NCBI RefSeq assembly: GCF_002871935.1
Contig: NZ_PNHQ01000011.1
Span: 5,705-69,704, forward strand
Direction of reading: 5' to 3'
Length of the DNA stretch: 64,000 bases
Source of the DNA: Aerococcus viridans
Lineage (GTDB): Bacteria; Bacillota; Bacilli; Lactobacillales; Aerococcaceae
In this document: positions 25,620-37,928 of the stretch, piece after piece
How positions within the stretch are numbered: position 1 is the stretch's first letter
Layout of the letters: each line of letters starts with the position of its first letter
Made by a program: the position numbers and the translations under genes
The notes under the pieces: generated by a model
The model's input: the letters and a program-made list of their open reading frames with translations, nothing else
Told to the model about the DNA's origin: nothing
Databases searched by the model: none

Positions 25620-25692
25620 TCCAATTTTCCTCCTTAGAACATACGATTAAAATAAATAACCAACATCCTAATATGAGATTAATTATTTTGAT

Positions 25693-25731
25693 AACGAGTT
25701 GTGACTAGTATCACAGCTCGTTTTGTTTTAT
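25693..25731 (+). terminator. Terminator of the ilvE-dehydrogenase unit
   Basis: AACGAG TT GTGA pairs with TCAC A GCTCGTT and is followed by TTGTTTT. Confidence 0.75.
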
Positions 25732-25779
25732 CATAAAGTTGGAAGCGCATTCTATAAACCATATTAAAGGAGGCTACAT

Positions 25780-26148
25780 ATGAAAATTGAACATATTGCA
25801 TTATGGGTTGAAGACCTGGAACTTATTAAAAGTTTTTATGAGAAATATTTTGAAGCCAAAGCTGGAGACCTGTACCACAATCCAAAAACTCGTTTTTCAT
25901 CATATTTTTTAACTTTTGATGAAGGTAGTCGACTAGAATTGACCAATAAGAAGCATTTAAGCCCTCATATTGCCGATGCTTTAGGTTATGGCCACCTAGC
26001 GGACAAAGAGGCTGTAGACGCTAAAACCGCTCAATTAGTTGCCGATGGTTTCCCACTATTATCTGGCCCAAGAACAACTGGAGATGGCTATTATGAGTCC
26101 GTCATACAAGATCCAGAAGGAAATCTCATTGAAATTACAACCAATTAA
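25780..26148 (+). CDS. VOC-family (glyoxalase/bleomycin-resistance fold) protein
   Basis: 122 residues with the VOC beta-alpha-beta pattern: [20 protein letters not shown] at the start and [19 protein letters not shown] at the end, both typical of lactoylglutathione-lyase-like proteins. Metal ligands His5 and a C-terminal Glu are present. AAAGGAGG precedes ATG 25780. A sequence close to a CcpA site (TTGGAAGCGCATTCT, 25739-25753) lies just upstream, one base off consensus. Substrate unknown. Confidence 0.8.
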   Translation: MKIEHIALWVEDLELIKSFYEKYFEAKAGDLYHNPKTRFSSYFLTFDEGSRLELTNKKHLSPHIADALGYGHLADKEAVDAKTAQLVADGFPLLSGPRTTGDGYYESVIQDPEGNLIEITTN

Positions 26149-26150
26149 AT

Positions 26151-26190
26151 AAAAAAACCATTTCACCAAAAAGCGAAATGGTTTTTTTAT
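26151..26190. terminator. Bidirectional terminator between the VOC gene and rpsR
   Basis: AAACCATTTC and GAAATGGTTT arms with A and T runs on the outsides; serves both convergent genes. Confidence 0.8.
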
Positions 26191-26195
26191 TAGCA

Positions 26196-26432
26196 TTAGT
26201 CTGCTGTAGTAAATGGAATTAAAGCCATAATACGAGCGCGTTTAATTCCAGCTGTTAAAGTACGTTGGTGTTTTGCACATGTACCAGTTACACGACGAGG
26301 TAAGATTTTACCTTTTTCAGAAATATAACGTTTTAATAAATCTGTGTCTTTGTAATCTACATGATCAATGTGGTTAGCGCAGAAGAAACATACTTTTTTA
26401 CGTCTACGACCACCGCGGCGTTGTGCTGCCAT
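26196..26432 (-). CDS. rpsR: 30S ribosomal protein S18
   Basis: 78 residues. Basic N-terminus [19 protein letters not shown], then [20 protein letters not shown] and the conserved [20 protein letters not shown]. The two close cysteines in CFFC may bind zinc. It is the last gene of rpsF-ssb-rpsR, with the 5' end 26 bp from ssb. S18 forms a pair with S6 (rpsF) in the platform of the 30S subunit. Confidence 0.97.
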   Translation of the reverse strand: MAAQRRGGRRRKKVCFFCANHIDHVDYKDTDLLKRYISEKGKILPRRVTGTCAKHQRTLTAGIKRARIMALIPFTTAD

Positions 26433-26458
26433 ATTTTTTACCTCCCTTACTTATACCA

Positions 26459-27004
26459 TTAGAATGGTAAGTCATCATCGGTAACATTGATTGAACCAGA
26501 ACCATCGTTAGCTGACGGGAATGGATTATCGTTACCATTGTTAAATGAAGAGGAGTTTTGATTAAAGCTGTTTCCACCAAACGGATCAGCATTTTGATTG
26601 TTATAACTGTTATTGTTTGCGTTATTGTTATTAATTCCGCCAAAACCGCTATTATTATCAGAGGTAGGGCGACTTTCAGTAACTGATTTTGGTTCTAATA
26701 AACTAAAGTTATCTACCAAAATCTCAGTAACGTATACACGTTGTCCTTGGTTATTCTCGTAATTTCGAGTTTGAATGCTACCTTCAACACCTACTAATGA
26801 ACCTTTACGGGTAAATCGTGCAAAATTCTCTGCAGCTTTACGCCATATAACACAGTTAATAAAATCTGTCTCACGTTCACCTTGGGCATTTTTAAAGTTT
26901 CTTTCAACAGCAATGCTAAAAGAACCAACAGCAACACCACTTTGCGTATAACGCACATCGACGTCACGAGTTAAACGGCCGACCAGTACAACATTATTAA
27001 TCAT
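26459..27004 (-). CDS. ssb: Single-stranded DNA-binding protein
   Basis: 181 residues. The OB fold is at residues 1-105 ([40 protein letters not shown]). A Gly/Asn/Ser-rich linker follows, ending in the acidic protein-binding tip NVTDDDLPF. It binds ssDNA at replication forks as a tetramer. Middle gene of the rpsF-ssb-rpsR operon, the standard arrangement in Firmicutes. Confidence 0.97.
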   Translation of the reverse strand: MINNVVLVGRLTRDVDVRYTQSGVAVGSFSIAVERNFKNAQGERETDFINCVIWRKAAENFARFTRKGSLVGVEGSIQTRNYENNQGQRVYVTEILVDNFSLLEPKSVTESRPTSDNNSGFGGINNNNANNNSYNNQNADPFGGNSFNQNSSSFNNGNDNPFPSANDGSGSINVTDDDLPF

Positions 27005-27040
27005 GAAATAACTCCTCTCTCACGAAATATGTATTGTTTA

Positions 27041-27343
27041 TTAGTCTTCGATTTTAGTAATCATATGACGTAAGATATTGTCATTGATTTTAGCAAGACG
27101 GTCGAATTCATTGATTCCTTCCGCATCGTCAGCTTCTATATCAACTAAGTGGTAGATACCTTCTTTATAATCATTGATTTCATATGCAAGACGACGTTTT
27201 GCCCAGTCTTTAGATTCATTAATTGTTACACCGTTTGAAGTTAAGATTTGATCGAATTGTTCAACCAAAGCTTTTTTAGACGCTTCTTCCATATCAGGAC
27301 GAATAATGTATAAAACTTCGTATTTAGTAGTGTTTTCACTCAT
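27041..27343 (-). CDS. rpsF: 30S ribosomal protein S6
   Basis: 100 residues with the S6 pattern: [40 protein letters not shown] and the C-terminal RHMITKIED. First gene of rpsF-ssb-rpsR. The long leader (27344-27420) contains an inverted repeat (TGGCTCTCAACATTCTTGAG region) that could take part in autoregulation; this is only a suggestion. Confidence 0.97.
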   Translation of the reverse strand: MSENTTKYEVLYIIRPDMEEASKKALVEQFDQILTSNGVTINESKDWAKRRLAYEINDYKEGIYHLVDIEADDAEGINEFDRLAKINDNILRHMITKIED

Positions 27344-27500
27344 CAGACTTTTGCACCTCCTTTTGGTCTATTGGCTCTCAACATTCTTGAGAACAAGGAG
27401 AGTATATTCATACTCACAATAAGATATATTATCAAATCATTCAATATAAATCAAGTAATACCTATAATTTGAAATGGTTATTTTTATCCTACCTCAAGTA

Positions 27501-27548
27501 AAAAAGGATTTGTAGCGTCTCTACTACAAATCCTTTTTCTATATGGTT
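27501..27548 (-). terminator. Terminator after gyrA
   Basis: 15-bp perfect stem (27501-27515/27534-27548) with T runs at both ends. Confidence 0.85.
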
Positions 27549-27558
27549 TATTACTATA

Positions 27559-30138
27559 TTATTCTTCTGATTCTTCATGATCTGGTAATGCATCATCAGC
27601 AAATTCTTGCATACGAGCAATCATTTCGTCAGATGGATCAGCTAATGATTGCTCATTCATTGTAGTTTCATTTTCTACTGGTGTTACGCCTAATGCTTCT
27701 TCAACTGCTTCCACTTTAGCAATTGCTGAAACATGTGAATCTTCAGCTAAACGTATTAAACGCACACCTTGTGTTGCACGACCTGTTTGCGAAATATTTT
27801 TCGCATGGAAACGAATAGCTACACCTTGATTGGTCATTAACATGATATCTTCATCACCTGATACAGTCGTTAAACCAACTAAGACGCCATTTTTCTCAGT
27901 TACATTAATGGTCTTAACGCCTTTACCACCACGATTCTTAATACCATATTCACTAGCTGGTGTTTGTTTACCATAACCTTTTTCAGTAACGACTAAAACA
28001 TTATCATCTGGTCCAAGTACAGACATACCAACCACTTGGTCGTCGTCATTTAAACGAATACCGCGGACACCTGTGGCTGTACGTCCCATACTACGTACAT
28101 TTGTTTCTTGGAAACTAACAGCATAACCATCTTGTGAAGCGATAATAATGTTGTCATCTCCACTTGTTAAGACTACTTTAACTAGTTCATCACCTTCAGC
28201 TAATTTCAAGGCAATTAAACCGTTGTTTCGAATATTGAAGTAATCACTAGCATTGGTACGTTTAACGGTACCATTTTTCGTAACGAATAATAAGTGTTCT
28301 TTCACTTCTTCTTCTTCAATAGGGGTTACATTAATCATCGCTTGGACAGTTTCATCTTGTTGTAGATTTAGTAGGTTTACAACTGGAATTCCTTTGGCAG
28401 CACGACCAAACTCTGGAATTTCATATCCTTTAGATTGGAACACACGTCCAGTATTGGTGAAGAATAATACAGAATCATGGGTTGAGGTTGATAGCATGGT
28501 TTCAACGAAATCATCGTCATTCATACTCATTCCTTTAACACCTGTCCCCCCACGATTTTGTGCTCTAAATTCTACATCATCAATACGTTTGATATAACCA
28601 TTTTGAGTTAGGGTGACAATCACATTACTTTCTTCAATTAGGTCTTCATCATCAATATTGTGGATTTCTCCAACCATCAATTCGGTACGACGTTCATCAC
28701 CAAATTTATTTTCTATTTCTACTAATTCATCATAAATAATTTGATAACGCATCGTTTCTGATGCTAGTACCTGATTTAAGTAATCAATTTGTGCCATTAA
28801 TTCAGCATGCTCTTTATCAATTTTCTCACGTTCTAAACCAGTTAGACGAACTAAACGCATGTCTAAAATAGCTTGTGATTGTTTATCTGATAATTTGTAA
28901 TCTTCAATAAAGCGTGCTTTCGCTTCATCACCTGAACGTGATGTACGTAATATATTCACGATTTCGTCGATATGGTCTAAGGCAATTTGTAAACCTTCTA
29001 GGATATGGGCACGCGCTTCAGCTTTGTTTTTCTCAAAGATCGAACGACGACGAATGATTTCTTCTTGATGTAGTAGATAATTCTGCAAGATTTCTTTCAA
29101 GCTTAATGTGTGGGGGACACCATTTACGATGGCCACCATGTTAATCCCGAAGTTAGTTTGTAATTGTGTGTATTTATATAAATTATTAACGATTACAGAT
29201 GCACTTGCATCTTTTCGACATTCAATTACGACACGCATACCTTCACGGCCTGATTCATCTCGGACAGCAGTAATACCTTCAACACGCTTATCTCGGGCTA
29301 ATTCAGCAATACGTTCAACCAATTTGGCCTTATTTACCATATATGGAATTTCATGGACGATAATACGTTCTTTACCAGAAGACAAGGTTTCAATATCTAA
29401 TTTAGCACGGACAATGATTGACCCTTTCCCTGTCTCATAAGCCTTACGGATACCTGATTTTCCAATTACAATACCACCAGTTGGGAAGTCTGGACCTGGT
29501 AAAGCTTCCATTAACTCATTGGTTGTAGCATCAGCATTCTGCATTAAGATTTTAATAGCACTGATAACTTCACTTAGATTATGCGTTGGAATATTTGTTG
29601 TCATCCCAACAGCAATACCAGTTGTTCCATTAACCAAAAGGTTAGGGAAGCGAGATGGTAATACCTCTGGTTCCCTTTCTTCACCATCGTAGTTAGGAAT
29701 AAAATCAACGGTATCTTTATTCATATCCCGAACCATTTCGTGGGCAATCTTACTCATTCTTGCCTCTGTATAACGCATGGCTGCTGCTTGGTCACCATCG
29801 ACTGAACCGAAGTTTCCATGGCCATCAACTAGCATATAGCGATAAGAGAAGTCTTGAGCCATACGAACCATTGATTCATAGATAGCCGAATCCCCATGTG
29901 GATGGTATTTACCCATTACATCTCCGACAATACGGGCTGATTTTTTAAAGGGTTTATCTGATGTTACCCCTAATTCATTCATCCCATAAAGGATACGACG
30001 GTGAACAGGTTTTAAACCATCACGGACATCCGGAAGGGCACGAGCCACAATAACAGACATGGCATAATCAAGAAATGACGTACGCATCTCTTGAGATATC
30101 TCACGTTGTGGAAATTGTTCTTTTATTTCTTCACTCAT
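27559..30138 (-). CDS. gyrA: DNA gyrase subunit A
   Basis: 859 residues. The breakage-reunion domain has [12 protein letters not shown], the catalytic Tyr in [12 protein letters not shown], and the quinolone region [19 protein letters not shown] with Ser and Glu at the two main resistance positions, so no common resistance change is seen. The C-terminal beta-pinwheel carries the GyrA-box-like [11 protein letters not shown]. With GyrB it puts negative supercoils into DNA. gyrB lies 19 bp upstream on the same strand. Confidence 0.98.
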   Translation of the reverse strand: MSEEIKEQFPQREISQEMRTSFLDYAMSVIVARALPDVRDGLKPVHRRILYGMNELGVTSDKPFKKSARIVGDVMGKYHPHGDSAIYESMVRMAQDFSYRYMLVDGHGNFGSVDGDQAAAMRYTEARMSKIAHEMVRDMNKDTVDFIPNYDGEEREPEVLPSRFPNLLVNGTTGIAVGMTTNIPTHNLSEVISAIKILMQNADATTNELMEALPGPDFPTGGIVIGKSGIRKAYETGKGSIIVRAKLDIETLSSGKERIIVHEIPYMVNKAKLVERIAELARDKRVEGITAVRDESGREGMRVVIECRKDASASVIVNNLYKYTQLQTNFGINMVAIVNGVPHTLSLKEILQNYLLHQEEIIRRRSIFEKNKAEARAHILEGLQIALDHIDEIVNILRTSRSGDEAKARFIEDYKLSDKQSQAILDMRLVRLTGLEREKIDKEHAELMAQIDYLNQVLASETMRYQIIYDELVEIENKFGDERRTELMVGEIHNIDDEDLIEESNVIVTLTQNGYIKRIDDVEFRAQNRGGTGVKGMSMNDDDFVETMLSTSTHDSVLFFTNTGRVFQSKGYEIPEFGRAAKGIPVVNLLNLQQDETVQAMINVTPIEEEEVKEHLLFVTKNGTVKRTNASDYFNIRNNGLIALKLAEGDELVKVVLTSGDDNIIIASQDGYAVSFQETNVRSMGRTATGVRGIRLNDDDQVVGMSVLGPDDNVLVVTEKGYGKQTPASEYGIKNRGGKGVKTINVTEKNGVLVGLTTVSGDEDIMLMTNQGVAIRFHAKNISQTGRATQGVRLIRLAEDSHVSAIAKVEAVEEALGVTPVENETTMNEQSLADPSDEMIARMQEFADDALPDHEESEE

Positions 30139-30157
30139 GAAACATTTCCCTCCTTAA

Positions 30158-32209
<2,052 letters not shown>

Positions 32210-32237
32210 TTAGGCTACGCCTCACCCGCATGTTCAC

Positions 32238-33353
32238 TTATTCCGCTATCGCACCTGCATCAATATTGAAAACGCTTGGTTCTTCAATGAATTCTCTTTG
32301 AATACCATCTAAACTTGTTGTTGTTAAAAAGGTTTGGACTTTTGACTGTATAGATTTTAGTAAATGCGTTTGGCGTTCATTATCTAATTCACTCAGGACA
32401 TCATCCAATAATAAGATAGGATATTCGCCTAGTACTTCATGCATACATTCAATTTCTGCTAATTTCATACTCAATACAGTCGTTCGCTGTTGGCCCTGCG
32501 AACCAAATTTTTGTACATCTCGTCCATTCACCTTAAAGGTTAAATCATCTCTATGTGGACCAACTAAAGTAACGCCTCTAGCTAATTCATGGTCTTTTTT
32601 CTCTTTATATTTAAGCATTAATTGTTGGTAGATGACATCTTCAGTCATGTCTAAGGTCAGTTCAATTGGCCCTCTGTAAGCTAGGGTGAGTTCTTCAAGT
32701 CCATGCGAAATGGTTGAATGAATTGGTTTAGCCCACGATTCCAATTGATTTACAAAACGTAAACGTTGATAAATGACATGAGTGGCTGATGTTGCTAACT
32801 GTTCAGTTAAAATATCTAAATATATTTGGTCTTGGGTTTCTTTATATAATAGTTGTTTAAGATAAGCATTTCGCTGCTTCAATAATCGATTATATTGGAC
32901 TGATTCATACAAATATTTAGGACTCATTTGTCCAAGCTCCATATCAATAAACTTTCGTCTAAACTGTGGGGCTCCTTTAATCAGTTCTAAATCCTCTGGC
33001 GCAAAAAGAACAACATTCAATTTGCCTATATAATCGCTCATTCGGTTTTGGTTCAAGTGGTTTACTTTTGCATGTTTTCCAGATTTGGTAATGGTCAACG
33101 TCAATGGTAATTCTGGATTCGTTTTTGTTGATATACTACCTTCAATCCGTGCAAATTCTTGTTGCCAACGAATCGTATCTTTTTCATTGGCTGTACGATG
33201 ACTTCTTGCAAGTGACATCATGTAGATGGCTTCCAATAGAGAGGTTTTCCCCTGAGCGTTCTCGCCTATAAAAACGTTCACCCCTGGAGAAAAACTAACA
33301 GCTAAATCAGCATAATTCCTAAAGTCTTTTAATTTGATGTCATTCAGCTGCAT
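32238..33353 (-). CDS. recF: Recombination mediator RecF
   Basis: 371 residues from ATG 33353. Walker A GENAQGKTSLLEAIYM, SMC-like signature GSQGQQRTTVLSMKLAEIE and Walker B YPILLLDDVLSELD. RecF loads RecA at ssDNA gaps with RecO and RecR. The start overlaps yaaA by 14 bp and GGTGATGG lies just upstream; the longer frame from 33401 reads through yaaA and is rejected. Confidence 0.96.
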   Translation of the reverse strand: MQLNDIKLKDFRNYADLAVSFSPGVNVFIGENAQGKTSLLEAIYMMSLARSHRTANEKDTIRWQQEFARIEGSISTKTNPELPLTLTITKSGKHAKVNHLNQNRMSDYIGKLNVVLFAPEDLELIKGAPQFRRKFIDMELGQMSPKYLYESVQYNRLLKQRNAYLKQLLYKETQDQIYLDILTEQLATSATHVIYQRLRFVNQLESWAKPIHSTISHGLEELTLAYRGPIELTLDMTEDVIYQQLMLKYKEKKDHELARGVTLVGPHRDDLTFKVNGRDVQKFGSQGQQRTTVLSMKLAEIECMHEVLGEYPILLLDDVLSELDNERQTHLLKSIQSKVQTFLTTTSLDGIQREFIEEPSVFNIDAGAIAE

Positions 33354-33588
33354 GACCATCACCATGCGTTTCATGGCTTTTGATGATAAATTCACCTTCA
33401 TCAGGTATCAAAACTACCATATCTGGATATAGTTTCCGTCCGCGACGATTTTCTATTTCACCATCTACAACAACATCATTTTCCTGTAGATACCATTTCG
33501 CTTCACCACCAGTACCTATAGCACCAGAAATTTTCAATAATTGACTCAATGTAATGTATGCTGTTTCAATATTTACGATTTCAGCCAT
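33340..33588 (-). CDS. yaaA: S4-domain RNA-binding protein YaaA
   Basis: About 82 residues from ATG 33588 (GGGGTGAA five bases upstream; ATG 33591 and 33603 are alternatives). The S4 fold is seen in TLSQLLKISGAIGTGGEAKW and DGEIENRRGRKLYPDMVV. The C-terminal HETHGDGHAAE lies in the recF overlap. Always found between dnaN and recF in Firmicutes; implicated in ribosome assembly in relatives. Confidence 0.92.
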   Translation of the reverse strand: MAEIVNIETAYITLSQLLKISGAIGTGGEAKWYLQENDVVVDGEIENRRGRKLYPDMVVLIPDEGEFIIKSHETHGDGHAAE

Positions 33589-33603
33589 CATTTCACCCCG
33601 CAT

Positions 33604-33850
33604 TCATGCCCTAGATTCAGTCTTCACATAAAATAAATCGTCTCTTCTTGCCTTTTTAGGACTCAGCTAGTGATCCTTAGCAGATTCAACGATTTCACTT
33701 TTATTAATACAGTTTAATTATACGCTAATTTGCCGTATTAAGCAAATAAACGCCCTGTATTAAAAATTAACATTTTAGATAGGGAAATACCTACAATCTT
33801 ATTTAAAGGGCTTAAAAGTCAAAAATTGGCACATTTATATATATAGATAG
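33604..33850. other. dnaN-yaaA intergenic region
   Basis: No gene. On the minus strand this must hold the promoter of the yaaA-recF-gyrB-gyrA unit, since a terminator follows dnaN. I cannot pick one -10/-35 pair with certainty. Confidence 0.4.
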
Positions 33851-33893
33851 AAAAAAAGGACCAAAACCAATAAATGATTTTGATCCTTTTATC
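33851..33893 (-). terminator. Terminator after dnaN
   Basis: Minus-strand AAAAGGATCAAAA pairs with TTTTGGTCCTTTT and a T run follows. It separates dnaN from yaaA-recF. Confidence 0.75.
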
Positions 33894-33903
33894 AATCAAG
33901 AAA

Positions 33904-35055
33904 TTAACCTCTTGGTGTACGAATAGGTGTAATCAGTTGGACAAAATTGAAATTATCAGTTTGATCACTTGGTAATAGGGTAAATGGATGTGAAGATGAT
34001 TGGAAACCAATTTGAACATTTTGTTGACCAAATGATTTTAATGCTTCACGCAAGTAATCTGGGTTAAAAGAAATTTCTAAAGCTTCACCTTCTGCTTTAA
34101 CTACATTAATTTCTTCTTCTACATTCCCCACCTCAGCAGATTGACTTGAAAGTATAATATCTTGGTCTGAGATGTTTAATCGTACAACATTATTTTTACC
34201 TTCATGGCTTAAAATTAAAGCACGTTCAACAGCATTCACTAATTCACTTGCAGATACCTCAATAATTGTAGCGTGGTCATTTGGTAATAAGCGATCAGTA
34301 TTTGGATAATTCCCTTCTAGTAAGCGAGAGTATAAGTAAATATTACGCGCTTTGAATAATACTTGATTATCAGTCACCATCATTTCAATATCTTCATTAC
34401 TATCTACAATACGAATCAACTCTTGTAGTGAGCGACCTGGAATATTGATATCTAATACCGTATCACCAGCTGATTCAGGCATGGTTAATGGCATGATACG
34501 TTGACTTAAACGATGTGAGTCAGTAGCTACAGCTTTTAGTTCACCATTACCAATTTCAAAATGAATCCCTGTAAAAATAGGGCGTATTTCTTGGTTAGAT
34601 ACAGAAATAATTGTTTGGTTCACGACTTGTTTGAAAGTATCTGTTGGTAAAATATAAGTTTGTTTTGCATCAATCTCAGGTAAGCGCGGATATTCGCTAC
34701 CGTTAATCCCATTTAATGTAAATGATGCTCGGTCAGATGTAATTTCTGTTTGGAAATTATCTACTACTTCTAAATTCATCATATCAGAAGGTAATTTTTT
34801 AACAATTTCACCTAAGAAACGAGAAGGTAAGACAATATCACCTGTTGATTCAATTTTTAATTTATTATCATCGTCTTTCGCATCAATAAATGCTTCAATT
34901 GAAATTGTTGCATCAGAACCAGTTAAATAAAGACCTTCTTCTTTAACTGAGATTTTAACACCTGTTAAAACAGGGATAGTTGTTCTTGAACTAATAGCTC
35001 TTTGAACATCGGTCAAATTATGAATAAAAACGGAACGATTAATAGAGAATTTCAT
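33904..35055 (-). CDS. dnaN: DNA polymerase III beta subunit (sliding clamp)
   Basis: 383 residues with the three-fold clamp architecture: MKFSINRSVFIHNLTDVQRA at the start, LKAVATDSHRLSQR in the middle domain and QTDNFNFVQLITPIRTPRG at the end, in place of the usual MPMR-like tail. It forms a ring dimer that holds the polymerase on DNA. Follows dnaA after 231 bp that contain oriC elements. Confidence 0.97.
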   Translation of the reverse strand: MKFSINRSVFIHNLTDVQRAISSRTTIPVLTGVKISVKEEGLYLTGSDATISIEAFIDAKDDDNKLKIESTGDIVLPSRFLGEIVKKLPSDMMNLEVVDNFQTEITSDRASFTLNGINGSEYPRLPEIDAKQTYILPTDTFKQVVNQTIISVSNQEIRPIFTGIHFEIGNGELKAVATDSHRLSQRIMPLTMPESAGDTVLDINIPGRSLQELIRIVDSNEDIEMMVTDNQVLFKARNIYLYSRLLEGNYPNTDRLLPNDHATIIEVSASELVNAVERALILSHEGKNNVVRLNISDQDIILSSQSAEVGNVEEEINVVKAEGEALEISFNPDYLREALKSFGQQNVQIGFQSSSHPFTLLPSDQTDNFNFVQLITPIRTPRG

Positions 35056-35286
35056 CTGGACACTCCTTGTATATATATTAATTATGTATAAAAAATAGTA
35101 ATAGTAATAGGTCTTGTTAATCCTGTTGATAACTTAAAAGAAGCTTGTTAAAATGTATTTTTCCACATGTGTATAACCTGTGGAAAAAACAGAGAGGTTA
35201 TGAACAATTATCCACAACCTCTTTTTCTTATCTATATTTTAGCATAAGTCTTTTCATTAATAGACTAAGATGATGTAGATAAGCTA
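35056..35286. other. oriC, dnaA-dnaN part: DnaA boxes, DnaA-trio and AT-rich unwinding region
   Basis: Boxes: TTATCCACA (35208-35216, perfect), TGTGGAAAA (35179), TGTGTATAA (35168), TTTTCCACA (35159), TGTTGATAA (35124). Left of them TAG-TAA-TAG-TAA-TAG (35096-35110) has the form of a DnaA-trio, then comes AT-rich 35070-35095. The order boxes, trio, AT tract matches the basal unwinding system of B. subtilis oriC. Confidence 0.75.
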
Positions 35287-36621
35287 TTATTTTTCTAATA
35301 AACGACGAATACTGTCAACATCACGTTCTAATTCACTTTTTTCGTCAATATCTTTTTTTATCTTATCGTAAGCATGAAGTACTGTTGTATGGTCTTTCCC
35401 ACCAAATTCTTGACCAATTTTTGGCAAGGAAGCATCAGTTAATTCTCTACTTAGATACATGGCAATTTGTCGTGGTATAACAATTTGTCGTACTCTTTTC
35501 TTACCTTTAAGATCAGAAACTTGTAAGTTAAAGTATTGTGCCACTGTCTCCAAGATATTTGGAATGGTTGGAGAATTACTTTTCACATTACTCTTATAAT
35601 TTCTCAAGGCTTTAGCAGCTGTATTAGGCGTTAAGTCTTCCTGATTCATGACTGCAAAGGCTTGTACACTAGTTAGAGCACCTTCTAATTCACGAATATT
35701 GGAATCAATTTGTCCAGCAATGTATGAAAGTGTATCATCTGGAATTTGTAAGCCATTGACATTCGCCTTATTACGTAAAATAGCAATTCTTGTTTCTAAA
35801 TCGGGTGGTGTGATGTCCGTTGATAAGCCTTGCTTAAACCGAGAAACTAATCGATCTTCTAACTCAGGAATCTGACTAGCATCACGGTCACTGGTTAGGA
35901 CGATGTGTTTATTATTGTTATAAAGCACGTTAAAAGTATGGAAGAATTCTTCCTGAGTAGATTGTTTGTTCCCAATAAACTGAATATCATCCACTAATAA
36001 CATATCAACTGTTCGATATTCTTGGTGGAATGCGTCTGTAGTGTTCTTTCTAATGGCATTGATAAAGTCATTTGTAAAGGTTTCACTAGAGACGTATTTT
36101 ATTTTAGCGTTAGGATTTGTCCGTAACACCTCATGACCAATTGCTTGCATCAAGTGGGTTTTACCTAACCCTACGCCACCGAAGAAGAATAGGGGATTAT
36201 AGTCGCGTCCAGGGCCTTCAGCTACTGCTAATGCAGCTGCGTGAGCCATCTTATTCCCTTCACCGACGACGAAGTTATCAAAGGTATATTTTGGATTTAA
36301 TAAATCTGAACCGTTGTCTTCAATATTGTCATTATAACCATTTACTTGAATTTGATTCGCAGATTGCGGGCGATCATCTTTTAAACTCACTACTAAGTTG
36401 ACGTCATGGTTTAAGTATTCAAATAAAACTTGTCGAATTTGTATCGAATAATGTTTTTCAATATGGTCCTTGTGCAGCACTGAAATAGCTTTTAAATACA
36501 AGGTATCATTCTCAAAGGCAACTGGATCTAGGTCTTTAATCCAAGTATCAAAACTTGTTTTAGGTAATTCTTCTTTGAAGTATTGGGTGACGTAATCCCA
36601 TAATTGGTTTAATTCACTCAT
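35287..36621 (-). CDS. dnaA: Chromosomal replication initiator DnaA
   Basis: 444 residues. Domain I LWDYVTQYFKEELPKTSFDT, an Asn/Asp-rich domain II, AAA+ domain with Walker A FGGVGLGKTHLMQA and Walker B VDMLLVDDIQF, and domain IV with the box-binding signature GGKDHTTVLHAYDKI. Binds the boxes on both sides of its gene and melts oriC. Its promoter must lie in 36622-36900. Confidence 0.98.
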   Translation of the reverse strand: MSELNQLWDYVTQYFKEELPKTSFDTWIKDLDPVAFENDTLYLKAISVLHKDHIEKHYSIQIRQVLFEYLNHDVNLVVSLKDDRPQSANQIQVNGYNDNIEDNGSDLLNPKYTFDNFVVGEGNKMAHAAALAVAEGPGRDYNPLFFFGGVGLGKTHLMQAIGHEVLRTNPNAKIKYVSSETFTNDFINAIRKNTTDAFHQEYRTVDMLLVDDIQFIGNKQSTQEEFFHTFNVLYNNNKHIVLTSDRDASQIPELEDRLVSRFKQGLSTDITPPDLETRIAILRNKANVNGLQIPDDTLSYIAGQIDSNIRELEGALTSVQAFAVMNQEDLTPNTAAKALRNYKSNVKSNSPTIPNILETVAQYFNLQVSDLKGKKRVRQIVIPRQIAMYLSRELTDASLPKIGQEFGGKDHTTVLHAYDKIKKDIDEKSELERDVDSIRRLLEK

Positions 36622-37344
36622 ATATTTCCTAGCTCCTTAGTATACAAAATTTTTACATCAGATATATATATACATATATTCAATTAAAACGAATATATAC
36701 ATTTTGGTAAGCTCATTCATAATATCATGAAAAAAAACAGTTTTCCACAGGAAAATGAGGATGTGTATAAAAATAATCCCAATTTTTGATAATTGTTATC
36801 CACACACTGTGAATAAACTTGTTGGTAGTTTATTTTTTTAAAGGACTTGTGTATAATTTAGAAAGAGAAAAAGGCATGAGGCTAGGATTTATTTATAGTT
36901 ATTAACAATTGTGGAAAAGTTTTGCAAAACTGTGGATTTGTTGAAAAGTCTTTTAAAAAGTTTGGGGATTATTTTATACAAACAAACAATAGTCACAGGA
37001 TTGTGCAAATTTCGTACACACTTTGTGAATAAAAGTTTACCACTTTTTATTTCACATAGTTTGTGAAAAATCAAAAAGGTGTTTGTGAAAAAAGAGGCGT
37101 TTTTTATATTTTTTTAGCAGGGATATTTGTTGTAGTGTAAATGCGTCTTGATAGTCGAAACTTTGAAAAAACCAATATTTGTACAAAAAGTATTGTGATA
37201 TGGGTTATATTATGTTAAAATTTTGATTACGAGTGTGAATTTCATACCTGAAATTGAATTTCGACTTTTTATTGTATATAATATTACAGTCGTTTTATAT
37301 TAATGAAAAAACGAAAGACTTAATCGCAACAGGAGGTGCAATGA
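36622..37344. other. oriC, dnaA-rpmH part with DnaA boxes
   Basis: 723 bp without a gene. Boxes: TTATCCACA (36796-36804, perfect), TGTGAATAA (36808-36816 and near 37024), several TGTGTATAA and TGTGGAAAA-type 9-mers between 36740 and 37060. The stretch is AT-rich and also carries the divergent promoters of dnaA and rpmH. Confidence 0.7.
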
Positions 37345-37479
37345 ATGAAAAGAACATACCAACCTAAAAAACGTCATCGCCAAAAAGTTCACGGTTTCCG
37401 TAAACGTATGAGCACTAAAAACGGTCGTCACGTTTTAGCAGCTCGTCGTAGAAAAGGAAGAAAAGTTATTTCTGCATAA
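37345..37479 (+). CDS. rpmH: 50S ribosomal protein L34
   Basis: 44 residues: [20 protein letters not shown] and on to GRKVISA, the invariant L34 pattern, all basic. ATG 37345 has AGGAGGTG 11 bases upstream. First gene of the rpmH-rnpA-yidC-jag group right of the origin. Confidence 0.98.
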   Translation: MKRTYQPKKRHRQKVHGFRKRMSTKNGRHVLAARRRKGRKVISA

Positions 37480-37507
37480 GATCACATAATTATGTGGTCT
37501 TTTTTTA
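37479..37507 (+). terminator. Hairpin between rpmH and rnpA
   Basis: AGATCACAT pairs with ATGTGGTCT (one G-U), followed by seven T. It overlaps the rpmH stop codon and probably sets rpmH above rnpA in expression. Confidence 0.65.
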
Positions 37508-37525
37508 TTAAGGAGGCGAACTTAC

Positions 37526-37882
37526 GTGCGGAAATCTTATAGAGTGAAGTCTGAAAAAGATTTTGGCAAGGTATTTCATAACGGTCACAGCACTGCAAAT
37601 CGCCAGTTTGTCATTTATCGATTAGAAAAAGACCAACCGCATTTTCGGATAGGTATCTCTGTTGGTAAGAAAATTGGAAACGCTGTTACTCGTAATGCAG
37701 TGAAGCGAAAAATTCGACAAAGCATTACTGAACTCAAGGCAGGTATTGATCCGTCTAATGATTTTATCGTCATTGCTCGTAAGCCAGCTGCAGATATGAC
37801 AACAGCAGAAGTGAAAAAAAGTTTGATTCATGTGCTATCTTTGGCGAAAATTTATCATCCAATAAACGAACATACTAAATAA
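37526..37882 (+). CDS. rnpA: Ribonuclease P protein component
   Basis: 118 residues from GTG 37526 with an AAGGAGG site. Family core: [20 protein letters not shown], then the RNR motif region [17 protein letters not shown]. It helps the catalytic RNA cut tRNA 5' leaders. Stands in the conserved rpmH-rnpA-yidC order. Confidence 0.96.
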   Translation: MRKSYRVKSEKDFGKVFHNGHSTANRQFVIYRLEKDQPHFRIGISVGKKIGNAVTRNAVKRKIRQSITELKAGIDPSNDFIVIARKPAADMTTAEVKKSLIHVLSLAKIYHPINEHTK

Positions 37883-37928
37883 AGCCATTACCACATGAAT
37901 AATAGAATTCGTGGAGGATTTGTAAAAA

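Noticed and set aside
26404-26643. 79-codon frame overlapping ssb and rpsR
   Set aside because: Out-of-frame shadow of the low-complexity linker of ssb.
27559-30138. Quinolone resistance change in gyrA
   Set aside because: The HGDSAIYE region has the usual sensitive residues.
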